Source of the DNA: an uncultured Prevotella sp.
Lineage (GTDB): Bacteria > Bacteroidota > Bacteroidia > Bacteroidales > Bacteroidaceae
Assembly: GCA_900770025.1 (NCBI GenBank)
Contig: CAAGIW010000062.1
Coordinates: forward strand, 1-11,709
Direction of reading: 5' to 3'
Length of the DNA stretch: 11,709 bases
Numbering within the stretch: the stretch's first letter is position 1; each line of letters starts with the position of its first letter. The notes beneath the pieces were generated by a model. It saw only the letters and a program-made list of their open reading frames with translations, searched no databases and was not told the DNA's origin. Below, in pieces: positions 1 through 5,860 of the stretch. Made by a program: the position numbers and the translations under genes.

Positions 1-6
1 CGTTTT

Positions 7-94
7 GCAAAACGCACCATTTTGCATTGCAAAACGCACCATTTTGCATTGCAAAACGCACCGTTTTAGAACGCAAAACGCACCGTTTTAGAAA
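7..94. repeat. Tandem repeat, four copies of a 22-bp unit
   Basis: Four head-to-tail 22-bp units start at 7, 29, 51 and 73. Each begins GCAAAACGCACC. The first two continue with ATTTTGCATT and the last two with GTTTTAGAAC/A, so the array consists of two subtypes. In the first two units TGCAAAA and TTTTGCA form an inverted repeat around CGCACCA, and positions 1-14 (CGTTTTGCAAAACG) are a perfect palindrome. The array may extend to the left beyond the window. A 13-nt piece of it (TTGCAAAACGCAC) recurs at 7558-7570. Its role is unknown. It does not look like CRISPR, because there are no unique spacers. Confidence 0.85.
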
Positions 95-209
95 CCGCCC
101 CAATTTGCTTTGGAATTTGATAAGCCTTCAATATAGTCCAAGAAAGCACATTATCCTCTCATAATCAGTCACTTATTACACATAATAATCGCTGCTTTCA
201 TGTTTTCTT

Positions 210-312
210 CTCCTCCCCTTGGGGAGGTCGGGTGGGGCCTTCCTGTTTCCATCTCCTCCCCTGGGGGAAGCAGGGAGGGGGCTTTTAATTCCCAACCCTC
301 CCCCCTTCGGGG
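210..312. repeat. GC-rich REP-like imperfect palindromes
   Basis: Two similar GC-rich elements lie at about 210-238 and 253-282. Both have the form CTCCTCCCC followed by GGGG-AGG and a second G-rich run. A shorter CCCCTTCGGGG hairpin sits at 302-312. Each can fold, because the C-rich half pairs with the following G-rich half. They resemble dispersed intergenic REP-like elements, which is inference from composition and symmetry only. The rest of the 446-bp intergenic stretch (95-209 and 313-360) shows no gene or other clear signal. The open frame across this block is low-complexity Gly/Pro translation of the repeats and is not a gene. Confidence 0.55.
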
Positions 313-363
313 ATCGATACTACACTGAAATAACGTTGTTTTTTCTTAATGGTCTCCTTTTTT

Positions 364-394
364 TTGTTTGTTTATCTCCAAATCGTTATCTTTG
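364..394 (+). promoter_or_regulatory. Bacteroidetes-type promoter of fucI
   Basis: TATCTTTG at 387-394 matches the Bacteroidetes -7 consensus TAnnTTTG. A TTG at 364-366, inside a T-rich run, lies 20 bases upstream as the -33 element. The expected start of transcription is near 400, giving a leader of about 45 nt before the ATG at 447. The assignment is by motif and spacing only. Confidence 0.6.
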
Positions 395-446
395 CATTCA
401 CCACGGCATGGCATCGGCGCCGTGCCGCTAAACCAATAACAAACGC

Positions 447-2219
447 ATGAAAAACTATCCTAAAATCGGTATTCGCCCCATCATCGACGGCAGACAGGGA
501 GGAATACGCGAAAGTCTTGAAGACAAGACAATGAACTTGGCCAATGCCGTGGCACAGCTCATCTCATCCAACCTGCGCAACGGCGACGGCTCGCCCGTGG
601 AGTGTGTCATCGCCGACGGCACCATAGGCCGCGTGGCCGAGGCTGCCGCCTGTGCCGAGAAGTTTGAACGCTGCGGAGTGGGCTCCACCATCTCTGTCAC
701 CTCTTGCTGGTGCTATGGCTCTGAAACCATGGACATGCACCCCTCTTGGCCCAAGGCCGTGTGGGGATTCAACGGCACCGAGCGCCCCGGAGCAGTGTAT
801 CTGGCCGCCGTGCTGGCCGCACACGCACAAAAGGGACTGCCGGCCTTCGGCATCTACGGGCACGACGTGCAGGATGTGGAAGACAACAACATCCCTGCCG
901 ACGTGGCAGAAAAGATATTGCGCTGGGCCAAGGCGGCACAGGCAGTGGCCACCATGAGGGGCAAGTCATACCTATCTGTGGGCAACGTGTCTATGGGCAT
1001 CGCGGGCAGCATCGTTAATGCCGACTTTCTGCAAGAGTATCTCGGCATCAGGGCCGAACAGGTGGACATGAGCGAGGTGATGCGACGCGTGAAGGAGGAA
1101 ATCTACGACAAGGAGGAATACGAGAAAGCACTGGCATGGACCAAGAAATACTGCGTGGTGAACGAGGGATTCGACAAGAACAGACCCGAGAAACAGAAGA
1201 GCCGCGCCGAAAAAGATGCCGACTGGGAGTTTGTGGTGAAGATGACTATCATACTGCGCGACCTGATGCAGGGCAACCCCAAGCTGCTTGAGGCGGGATT
1301 TAAAGAGGAGGCTTTGGGCCACAATGCCATCGCAGGCGGATTCCAGGGACAGCGACAGTGGACTGACTTTATGCCCAACGGCGACTTCAGCGAAACCATC
1401 CTCAACACCTCTTTCGACTGGAATGGCATCCGAGAGGCCTACGTCTTTGCCACCGAGAACGACTGCTGCAACGGACTGGCCATGCTGTTTGAGCATCTGC
1501 TCACCAACCGTGCCGCCATCTTCTCCGACGTGCGCACCTACTGGAGCCCCGAGGCCGTGAAGCGAATCACGGGCAAGGAACTCACAGGAGTGGCTGCAGG
1601 CGGCATGATTCACCTCATCAACTCGGGTTCCACCACCCTCGACGGCACCGGATATAGCAGCGACAAGGAGGGACACGCCGTGATGAAACCCTTCTGGGAG
1701 ATGACCCAGCAGGATGTGGAAGACTGCCTGAAGGCCACACACTGGTGCCCTGCCGACAGAGACTACTTCCGCGGCGGAGGCTATTCGTCCAACTTCCTCA
1801 CCAAGGGGGGTATGCCCGTCACCATGGCTCGCCTCAATCTGGTGAAAGGTCTGGGCCCCGTGCTGCAGATAGCAGAGGGATGGACGGCCGACGTGGACCC
1901 CGAAATACACGACATACTGAACAAGCGCACCGACCCCACCTGGCCCACCACTTGGTTTGTGCCGCGCCTTTGCAACAAGCCTGCGTTCAAGGATGTGTAT
2001 TCGGTGATGAACAATTGGGGCGCCAACCACGGTGCCATCAGCTACGGGCACATCGGTGCCGACCTGATTACCTTGGCATCCATGCTCCGCATCCCCGTGT
2101 GTATGCACAACGTGGAGGACGACAAGATATTCCGTCCGGCCGCATGGAACGCCTTTGGCATGGACAAAGAGGGTGCCGACTACCGCGCCTGCGCCAACTT
2201 TGGCCCCATGTATAAGTAA
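447..2219 (+). CDS. fucI: L-fucose isomerase
   Basis: This cytoplasmic enzyme interconverts L-fucose and L-fuculose, the first step of fucose use before fuculokinase and aldolase; the family also accepts D-arabinose. The protein has 590 residues, against 591 for the E. coli enzyme. The metal-binding residues known for E. coli FucI (Glu337, Asp361, His528; Mn2+) fall here at exactly the same positions: E337 in ATENDCC, D361 in IFSDVRTYW, and H528 in the segment NHGAISYGHIGAD. The start has family-typical MKNYPKIGIRPIIDGR. No Shine-Dalgarno is visible, as is normal in Bacteroidetes. Codon use is GC-rich and strongly biased, suggesting high expression. The gene has its own promoter upstream and a strong hairpin downstream, so it looks monocistronic. 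No other fucose genes (kinase, aldolase, permease) lie in the window. Family assignment is near certain. Confidence 0.97.
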   Translation: MKNYPKIGIRPIIDGRQGGIRESLEDKTMNLANAVAQLISSNLRNGDGSPVECVIADGTIGRVAEAAACAEKFERCGVGSTISVTSCWCYGSETMDMHPSWPKAVWGFNGTERPGAVYLAAVLAAHAQKGLPAFGIYGHDVQDVEDNNIPADVAEKILRWAKAAQAVATMRGKSYLSVGNVSMGIAGSIVNADFLQEYLGIRAEQVDMSEVMRRVKEEIYDKEEYEKALAWTKKYCVVNEGFDKNRPEKQKSRAEKDADWEFVVKMTIILRDLMQGNPKLLEAGFKEEALGHNAIAGGFQGQRQWTDFMPNGDFSETILNTSFDWNGIREAYVFATENDCCNGLAMLFEHLLTNRAAIFSDVRTYWSPEAVKRITGKELTGVAAGGMIHLINSGSTTLDGTGYSSDKEGHAVMKPFWEMTQQDVEDCLKATHWCPADRDYFRGGGYSSNFLTKGGMPVTMARLNLVKGLGPVLQIAEGWTADVDPEIHDILNKRTDPTWPTTWFVPRLCNKPAFKDVYSVMNNWGANHGAISYGHIGADLITLASMLRIPVCMHNVEDDKIFRPAAWNAFGMDKEGADYRACANFGPMYK

Positions 2220-2227
2220 AGAAAAGG

Positions 2228-2260
2228 GGCACAGATACTCATCACTTCTGTATCTGTGTC
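2228..2260 (+). terminator. Hairpin just after fucI
   Basis: CACAGATAC at 2230-2238 pairs perfectly with GTATCTGTG at 2250-2258 around an 11-nt loop. A wobble pair and a further GC pair extend the stem to 2228/2260. It starts 9 bases after the fucI stop codon. There is no T-run behind it, so it may be a 3'-end stabilising structure rather than a terminator. Confidence 0.4.
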
Positions 2261-2275
2261 TCCCTTCACACAGTC

Positions 2276-2317
2276 AAAAGGCTGTGCCGTGGCTTGAGTT
2301 TCACGGCACAGCCTTTT
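2276..2317. terminator. Bidirectional terminator, fucI and AAA1
   Basis: AAAAGGCTGTGCCGTG at 2276-2291 and its exact reverse complement at 2302-2317 form a 16-bp stem with a 10-nt loop. The A4 and T4 ends supply a U-tract on either strand. It lies between the convergent fucI (+) and AAA1 (-, stop at 2322-2324) genes, so one hairpin can end both transcripts. Confidence 0.85.
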
Positions 2318-2321
2318 CAGT

Positions 2322-3737
2322 TTATGCAAACAGATGTTCCAGCGTTACCTCACTCTGTATGATTCCCGAATGCGAATTTCGACGGACACCATAGGTTGTT
2401 ACCATGGTGAGATGCACGGCCTTGTGCGTGTTTGTGGCCTCTATAAACGCGGATTTCTTACTGAGCAGGCTGCGTTCATATTCCGCATCAATAGCAAACT
2501 CCGACAAAGAATACTTCATTTCACATATATTGATCACCTGGTCATTGCGGTCGATCAGCAAGTCTATCTGTGCGCCGTTGCTGTTTTCATCCGCTTCCTT
2601 GCGCCACGAATAAACATTGCTCAATACTCCTGCAATGCCCAGTCTGGCCTTGATTTGCTGCACGTGTGCCAGGCACAGGCGTTCAAAGGCCAATCCGCTC
2701 CAAGCACGATGCATGGCAGAATCAATGGAAGCTGACCAGAAATGCTCGTCGTTGTTTTCGTTATGTCGGATGAACCTGAAGTAGAAAAGCGTGTAGTTGT
2801 CAATCAGCTGATAGATGGCTTGCTTCGACTTTTTGCCATAACCGCTGTATTTGCGGATAAATCCGCAGCACACCAGCTCATCAAGCACTTTGCTCAAAGC
2901 TCCGCCACTCTGCTTGCCAACAAGTGAAAGCAATTCCTCGCGGGTCGTTCCCATTTTCTTCTCCCCAAGAGCAGTGACCACATCTATATATTGTTCTGGC
3001 GACTTGAACAGCGAAGCATAAAGATGTCTGAACTCATTGGCCAACTTGCCGTTCCTCGCAAAGAACAGCTTGTCGATATTCTGAGCCAGGCTCAACCCCT
3101 TTTCCAAAAGACTCCAATAAAACGGAATGCCGCCCAGCACCATATAGCACTCTGCTATCTGGTATCTGCTCATCTCCATGCCCTTGCTCTGAACAAACAT
3201 TTCGCACTCTCGCAACGTGAACGGCTGAAGAGCAATGCGCTGTGTCACGCGATTATGAAGACCGCCATGGTCGTTGATCACCTTACTGATAATCCATGAT
3301 GTGGCAGAACCACAGACAATCAAAACAACATCCTTTCTGGCAGAGGCCCAGCCATTCCAGAAATGCTCAAAGGCAGACAGGAAATTGGAACGCGGGGTGT
3401 CCATCCACGGAAGCTCATCAAGAAAGACAATCTTTTTCTCATCAGCAGAGTTCTTTAAGAAATGAGACAACAGACTGAATGCTTCCAACCAGGATTGAGG
3501 CACCGGACAATCATCATAACCGGCATCACGAAGTGAGATGGCAAAACTAAACAACTGGTCTTTTGTCTTGCCATTGGCCAAGCCAGTGTGCTGAAATGTG
3601 AACCTATACCCAAAAGTTTCACGAATAAGATATGTCTTACCCACACGCCTGCGACCATAAACCGCCACAAGTTCCGAATACTCCGACTGCGCAGCAGCCT
3701 GCAGTATTCTCTGCTCTTCTACTCTCCCGATGATCAT
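2322..3737 (-). CDS. AAA+ ATPase with DUF234-type nuclease-like C-terminus (AAA1)
   Basis: This 471-residue protein resembles the ATPase_2/DUF234 group of STAND-like P-loop ATPases found in many copies in Bacteroidetes and archaea; their cellular role is not established. Visible motifs are Walker A GRRRVGKT (28-35), Walker B IVFLDE (103-108) and a sensor-1-like CGSATS (142-147). A winged-helix-like stretch lies around 245-300. At the C-terminus, AQIDLLID (389-396) followed by ICEMK (404-408) gives the D...ExK pattern of a PD-(D/E)xK fold. The start chosen is the ATG at 3737, because MIIGRVEEQR matches the family N-terminus (M-x-IGR-x-E). A longer frame from 3809 would add 24 residues that run through the upstream palindrome. 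Base composition is lower in GC than fucI and pckA, consistent with later acquisition. The gene is convergent with fucI and divergent from AAA2. The family call is firm and the function unknown. Confidence 0.9.
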   Translation of the reverse strand: MIIGRVEEQRILQAAAQSEYSELVAVYGRRRVGKTYLIRETFGYRFTFQHTGLANGKTKDQLFSFAISLRDAGYDDCPVPQSWLEAFSLLSHFLKNSADEKKIVFLDELPWMDTPRSNFLSAFEHFWNGWASARKDVVLIVCGSATSWIISKVINDHGGLHNRVTQRIALQPFTLRECEMFVQSKGMEMSRYQIAECYMVLGGIPFYWSLLEKGLSLAQNIDKLFFARNGKLANEFRHLYASLFKSPEQYIDVVTALGEKKMGTTREELLSLVGKQSGGALSKVLDELVCCGFIRKYSGYGKKSKQAIYQLIDNYTLFYFRFIRHNENNDEHFWSASIDSAMHRAWSGLAFERLCLAHVQQIKARLGIAGVLSNVYSWRKEADENSNGAQIDLLIDRNDQVINICEMKYSLSEFAIDAEYERSLLSKKSAFIEATNTHKAVHLTMVTTYGVRRNSHSGIIQSEVTLEHLFA

Positions 3738-3758
3738 GTTTATTGAATTTTGTTGCCA

Positions 3759-3794
3759 CAAAAATAAAACAAAAATCCGATATAACTCGCCAAA
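3759..3794 (-). promoter_or_regulatory. Possible promoter of AAA1
   Basis: On the minus strand, TATTTTTG (plus positions 3766 to 3759) fits the -7 consensus TAnnTTTG, 21 bases from the chosen ATG. A TTTG at 3794-3791 could be the -33 element, but the 24-base spacing is longer than the usual 19-20. That TTTG lies inside the left arm of the palindrome 3781-3827, so a protein bound to the palindrome would cover the promoter. Confidence 0.4.
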
Positions 3795-3827
3795 TCCATG
3801 ATTTTTCATGCGATTTGGCGAGTTATA
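3781..3827. repeat. 20-bp palindrome upstream of AAA1
   Basis: TATAACTCGCCAAATC at 3781-3796 is the exact reverse complement of 3812-3827. With a single bulged C at 3811, CATG/CATG extends the stem to 20 bp around a 6-nt loop. On the plus strand it is followed by GGCC and six T, so it also resembles a terminator in that direction. It sits at the AAA1 promoter. The right arm carries CGATTTGGCG, close to CGATTTGGTG in the array upstream of AAA2. An operator for AAA1 autoregulation is one reading; that is inference. Confidence 0.75.
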
Positions 3828-3852
3828 GGCCTTTTTTGATGAGGATTTTATC

Positions 3853-3894
3853 TATATTTGCGGTGCGTAAAAATACGCAATGCACTGCGTAAAA
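3853..3894 (+). promoter_or_regulatory. -7-like box followed by TGCGTA half-sites
   Basis: TATATTTG at 3853-3860 fits the -7 consensus on the plus strand, though the nearest TTTG (3835-3838) is only 14 bases upstream. Directly after it come TGCGTA (3864-3869), TACGCA (3874-3879) and TGCGTA (3886-3891). The middle copy can pair with either neighbour, and TGCGTAAAA is also a direct repeat with a 22-bp period. A 29-codon frame from the ATG at 3880 to 3969 (beginning MHCVKCKEMH) would follow this promoter, but I see no family and do not call it a gene. The rest of 3838-4216 holds no supported CDS apart from the remnant and repeats listed separately. Confidence 0.35.
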
Positions 3895-4019
3895 TGTAAA
3901 GAGATGCACAAAAGAGCAGAATATCAGACAATTAAGAAACGACCCGAAGAGCCGAGAGAGTTCAGTTAGGTGGTTATGGAGTCTCTCTCTTACTGTTACG
4001 GCATTTGTGGCGTATCGTC

Positions 4020-4094
4020 TTACCACTCGTCGTTGATCATGTTCAGCACTCCTTCGTCGAATGCGCCAAAGTTGGCAGATGCCGGGCATACACA
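4020..4094 (-). pseudogene. Possible 3'-end remnant of a lost gene
   Basis: On the minus strand a short open stretch reads ASANFGAFDEGVLNMINDEW and ends in TAA at 4022-4020. It reads like the natural C-terminus of a protein, but a stop codon and AT-rich repeats cut it off about 25 codons upstream. I do not recognise the family. It may be a remnant left by the insertion or deletion that created this interval, or simply chance. Confidence 0.2.
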
Positions 4095-4110
4095 CTATAT
4101 GTATATGATA

Positions 4111-4159
4111 CCTGCATGATATATATGCGAGCTGCACGATATATATATGCGAGCTGCAC
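4111..4159. repeat. Short AT-rich tandem repeat
   Basis: Two units of about 20-22 bp, with the shape CTGCA-y-GATATATATGCGAG, lie at 4111-4130 and 4131-4152. A third partial CTGCAC begins at 4154, and TATATGTATATGATA precedes the array. The second unit has one more AT step than the first, which is typical of slippage. No gene reads through it convincingly. Confidence 0.6.
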
Positions 4160-4216
4160 AGGAGCAATCTGGCGGTCGGATGGCCATGTGTATATGACAG
4201 GTTTTGCTGGCACATA

Positions 4217-4248
4217 TTTGTTTTTTACGATGCTTTGTCGTATCTTTG
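4217..4248 (+). promoter_or_regulatory. Strong Bacteroidetes-type promoter of AAA2
   Basis: TTTG at 4217-4220, then 20 bases, then TATCTTTG at 4241-4248: a near-ideal Bacteroidetes promoter. Transcription would begin near 4255, directly at the first copy of the 19-bp repeat. The whole repeat array therefore becomes the 5' leader of the AAA2 mRNA. Confidence 0.7.
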
Positions 4249-4255
4249 CAACACC

Positions 4256-4378
4256 GATAATCTCGATTTGGTGCGGTTGAGCCCGTTTGATAATCTCGAT
4301 TTGGTGCAGAATCCGCACAGCTGATAATCTCGATTTGGTGCGGTTGAGCCCGTTTGATAATCTCGATTTGGTGCAGAA
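4256..4378 (+). repeat. Four-copy 19-bp repeat array in the AAA2 leader
   Basis: GATAATCTCGATTTGGTGC occurs four times without mismatch, at 4256-4274, 4289-4307, 4323-4341 and 4356-4374, with start-to-start steps of 33, 34 and 33 bp. The array is also a doubled larger unit: 4256-4311 and 4323-4378 are identical 56-bp blocks at a 67-bp period. The spacer GGTTGAGCCCGTTT is shared by copies 1-2 and 3-4. The last block ends on the base before the AAA2 ATG, so the translation initiation region is built from the repeat. In RNA, CUCGAU can pair weakly with GUUGAG in copies 1 and 3. Roles as DNA operators or RNA binding sites are both possible. Confidence 0.95.
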
Positions 4379-5731
4379 ATGAAAAGGAAGATTTACAGTA
4401 AGCTGCTGGAATGGAAGAACGAAAGCAATGGAGAGTATGCCTTGCTTATAGATGGTGCAAGGCGTGTTGGGAAAAGCTACATTGTGAAACAGTTTGCAGA
4501 AAACGAATACCGCAGCTGTGTGATTTTGGATTTCAATGTGGTGCCTGATGCCATCAAGGATTTGTTTGAGAACGATCTTGCCAATCTCGACAGGTTCTTT
4601 ATGTATCTGAGCAACTACACAGGCACCGTGCTGTACGAGCGGGACACGCTGATTGTGTTTGACGAAGTGCAGCAATATCCCAAGGCAAGAGCCGCAATAA
4701 AGTATCTGGTCAGCGATGGCAGATACGACTATATAGAAACGGGCTCGCTCGTATCCATCAAAAAGAACGTGGAGGGGATTGTTATCCCGTCGGAGGAAGA
4801 ACATATAAAGATGTATCCCATGGACTTTGAGGAGTTTTTGTGGGCCGTGGGCGAAGAGATGCTCATGCCGTTTATCAAGGACTGCTTTGAGAAGAGGAGG
4901 CCCTTGGGACAACTCATGCACAGGAAAGCGATGGACTATTTCAGGCTTTACATGATAGTGGGCGGTATGCCGCAGGCCGTGGAGAAGTATGTAGAGACGA
5001 GAGACTTTGGCAAGGTGGACAAGCTGAAGCGCAGAATCCTTGAACTCTACCGCAGCGACATTTCAAAATATGCCAAGGGTTACGACACCAAGGTGAGGAG
5101 CATCTTTGAGGAGATTCCGTCACAACTTCAGAAACACGAGAAGAGATTCCGCCTGTCTGCCCTGAAAGAAGGAGCAAGGTCGAGGGACTATGAGACGGCT
5201 TTCTTCTGGCTGGACGATGCCATGATAATGAACTGCTGCTACAACACCACCGAACCCAATGTGGGGCTGAACCTAAACAAAGACACTCACACCATGAAAT
5301 GCTACATGGCTGATACCGGTCTTCTCATCAGCCATGCTTTCAGCGCAAACGAGATTGTGAGCGAAGAACTCTACAACAAGATTCTGTTGGACAAGTTAGA
5401 AATGAACAGTGGAATGATTGTTGAGAACATCGTGGCACAAATGCTCCGGGCAGCAGGCCACCGCCTGTTTTTCTATTCCAACCCGTCGGTAACAGACAAG
5501 GAGTTGAGAATGGAGATAGACTTTCTGATAGCCAAGAGCAAGATTACTACCAGACACAACATATCGCCGATTGAAGTGAAGTCATCCACCCGCTATACAC
5601 TCACCTCACTCAAGAAGTGCATGGCCAAATATGGCCCCTATCTCTCCACAGCCTACGTGATACATCCTGCAGACCTGAAGGAAGAAGACAACATTGTGTA
5701 TCTGCCGCTATACATGTGTCCTCTGCTTTAG
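4379..5731 (+). CDS. AAA+ ATPase with DUF4143-type nuclease-like C-terminus (AAA2)
   Basis: This 450-residue protein has the layout of the AAA_14/DUF4143 ATPases, abundant in Bacteroidetes and of unproven function. Walker A is GARRVGKS (26-33), Walker B is LIVFDE (91-96) and a sensor-1-like ETGS is at 120-123. A conserved YMIVGGMPQAV block (191-201) is typical of the family. The C-terminal module has MEIDFLIA (378-385) and IEVKSS (398-403), the D...ExK arrangement of a PD-(D/E)xK nuclease-like fold. The ATG at 4379 is fixed by an in-frame TAA at 4358-4360 just upstream. It is transcribed away from AAA1 but does not look like a recent duplicate: the two share motifs only. Its leader is a repeat array. 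No clear terminator follows; the run TTTTTTCGTTAAAAA at about 5775-5788 is only a weak stem. Confidence 0.9.
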   Translation: MKRKIYSKLLEWKNESNGEYALLIDGARRVGKSYIVKQFAENEYRSCVILDFNVVPDAIKDLFENDLANLDRFFMYLSNYTGTVLYERDTLIVFDEVQQYPKARAAIKYLVSDGRYDYIETGSLVSIKKNVEGIVIPSEEEHIKMYPMDFEEFLWAVGEEMLMPFIKDCFEKRRPLGQLMHRKAMDYFRLYMIVGGMPQAVEKYVETRDFGKVDKLKRRILELYRSDISKYAKGYDTKVRSIFEEIPSQLQKHEKRFRLSALKEGARSRDYETAFFWLDDAMIMNCCYNTTEPNVGLNLNKDTHTMKCYMADTGLLISHAFSANEIVSEELYNKILLDKLEMNSGMIVENIVAQMLRAAGHRLFFYSNPSVTDKELRMEIDFLIAKSKITTRHNISPIEVKSSTRYTLTSLKKCMAKYGPYLSTAYVIHPADLKEEDNIVYLPLYMCPLL

Positions 5732-5823
5732 CCAATGGATTATCATCCTACATTCTGTGTTCATTTCGTATTATTTTTTCGTTAAAAAGGGATGACGGCG
5801 GCACGGATTTGGAAAAGATTGCC

Positions 5824-5831
5824 TAACTTTA
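5824..5831 (+). promoter_or_regulatory. Possible -7 box of the TGS-kinase gene
   Basis: TAACTTTA differs from the -7 consensus TAnnTTTG at the last base. No TTTG lies at the right distance upstream (the nearest is 12 bases away). If used, it would place the transcript start near 5838 and rule out the earlier ATG at 5792 as the start of the gene. Confidence 0.3.
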
Positions 5832-5860
5832 GCATCGATTACCAAAAAACACTCAACGCT

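Noticed and set aside
1..94. CRISPR array
   Set aside because: The units are contiguous 22-bp tandem copies without unique spacers, and no cas genes are nearby.
219..431. 70-codon plus-strand frame upstream of fucI
   Set aside because: It is low-complexity Gly/Pro translation of the GC-rich palindromes and then runs through the fucI promoter; no family features.
972..2108. 378-codon minus-strand frame inside fucI
   Set aside because: Antisense shadow of a strongly codon-biased gene; His/Val-rich with no recognisable motif, while the plus strand carries all fucI active-site residues.
3738..3809. Longer N-terminus for AAA1 from the ATG at 3809
   Set aside because: The added 24 residues translate the palindrome and promoter; MIIGR at 3737 matches the family start.
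4256..4378. CRISPR-like array ahead of AAA2
   Set aside because: The 19-bp repeats are separated by 14-15 bp, and the spacer between copies 1-2 and 3-4 is identical, so the spacers are not acquired sequences.
4043..4921. 292-codon minus-strand frame across the array and the AAA2 5' part
   Set aside because: It translates the 19-bp repeats antisense (recurring KSRL / QIEII) and the AAA2 gene in reverse; no domain seen.
5792..5860. Longer N-terminus for the TGS-kinase from ATG 5792
   Set aside because: The extra 23 residues precede the usual family start at the TGS domain and would overlap the only -7-like box.
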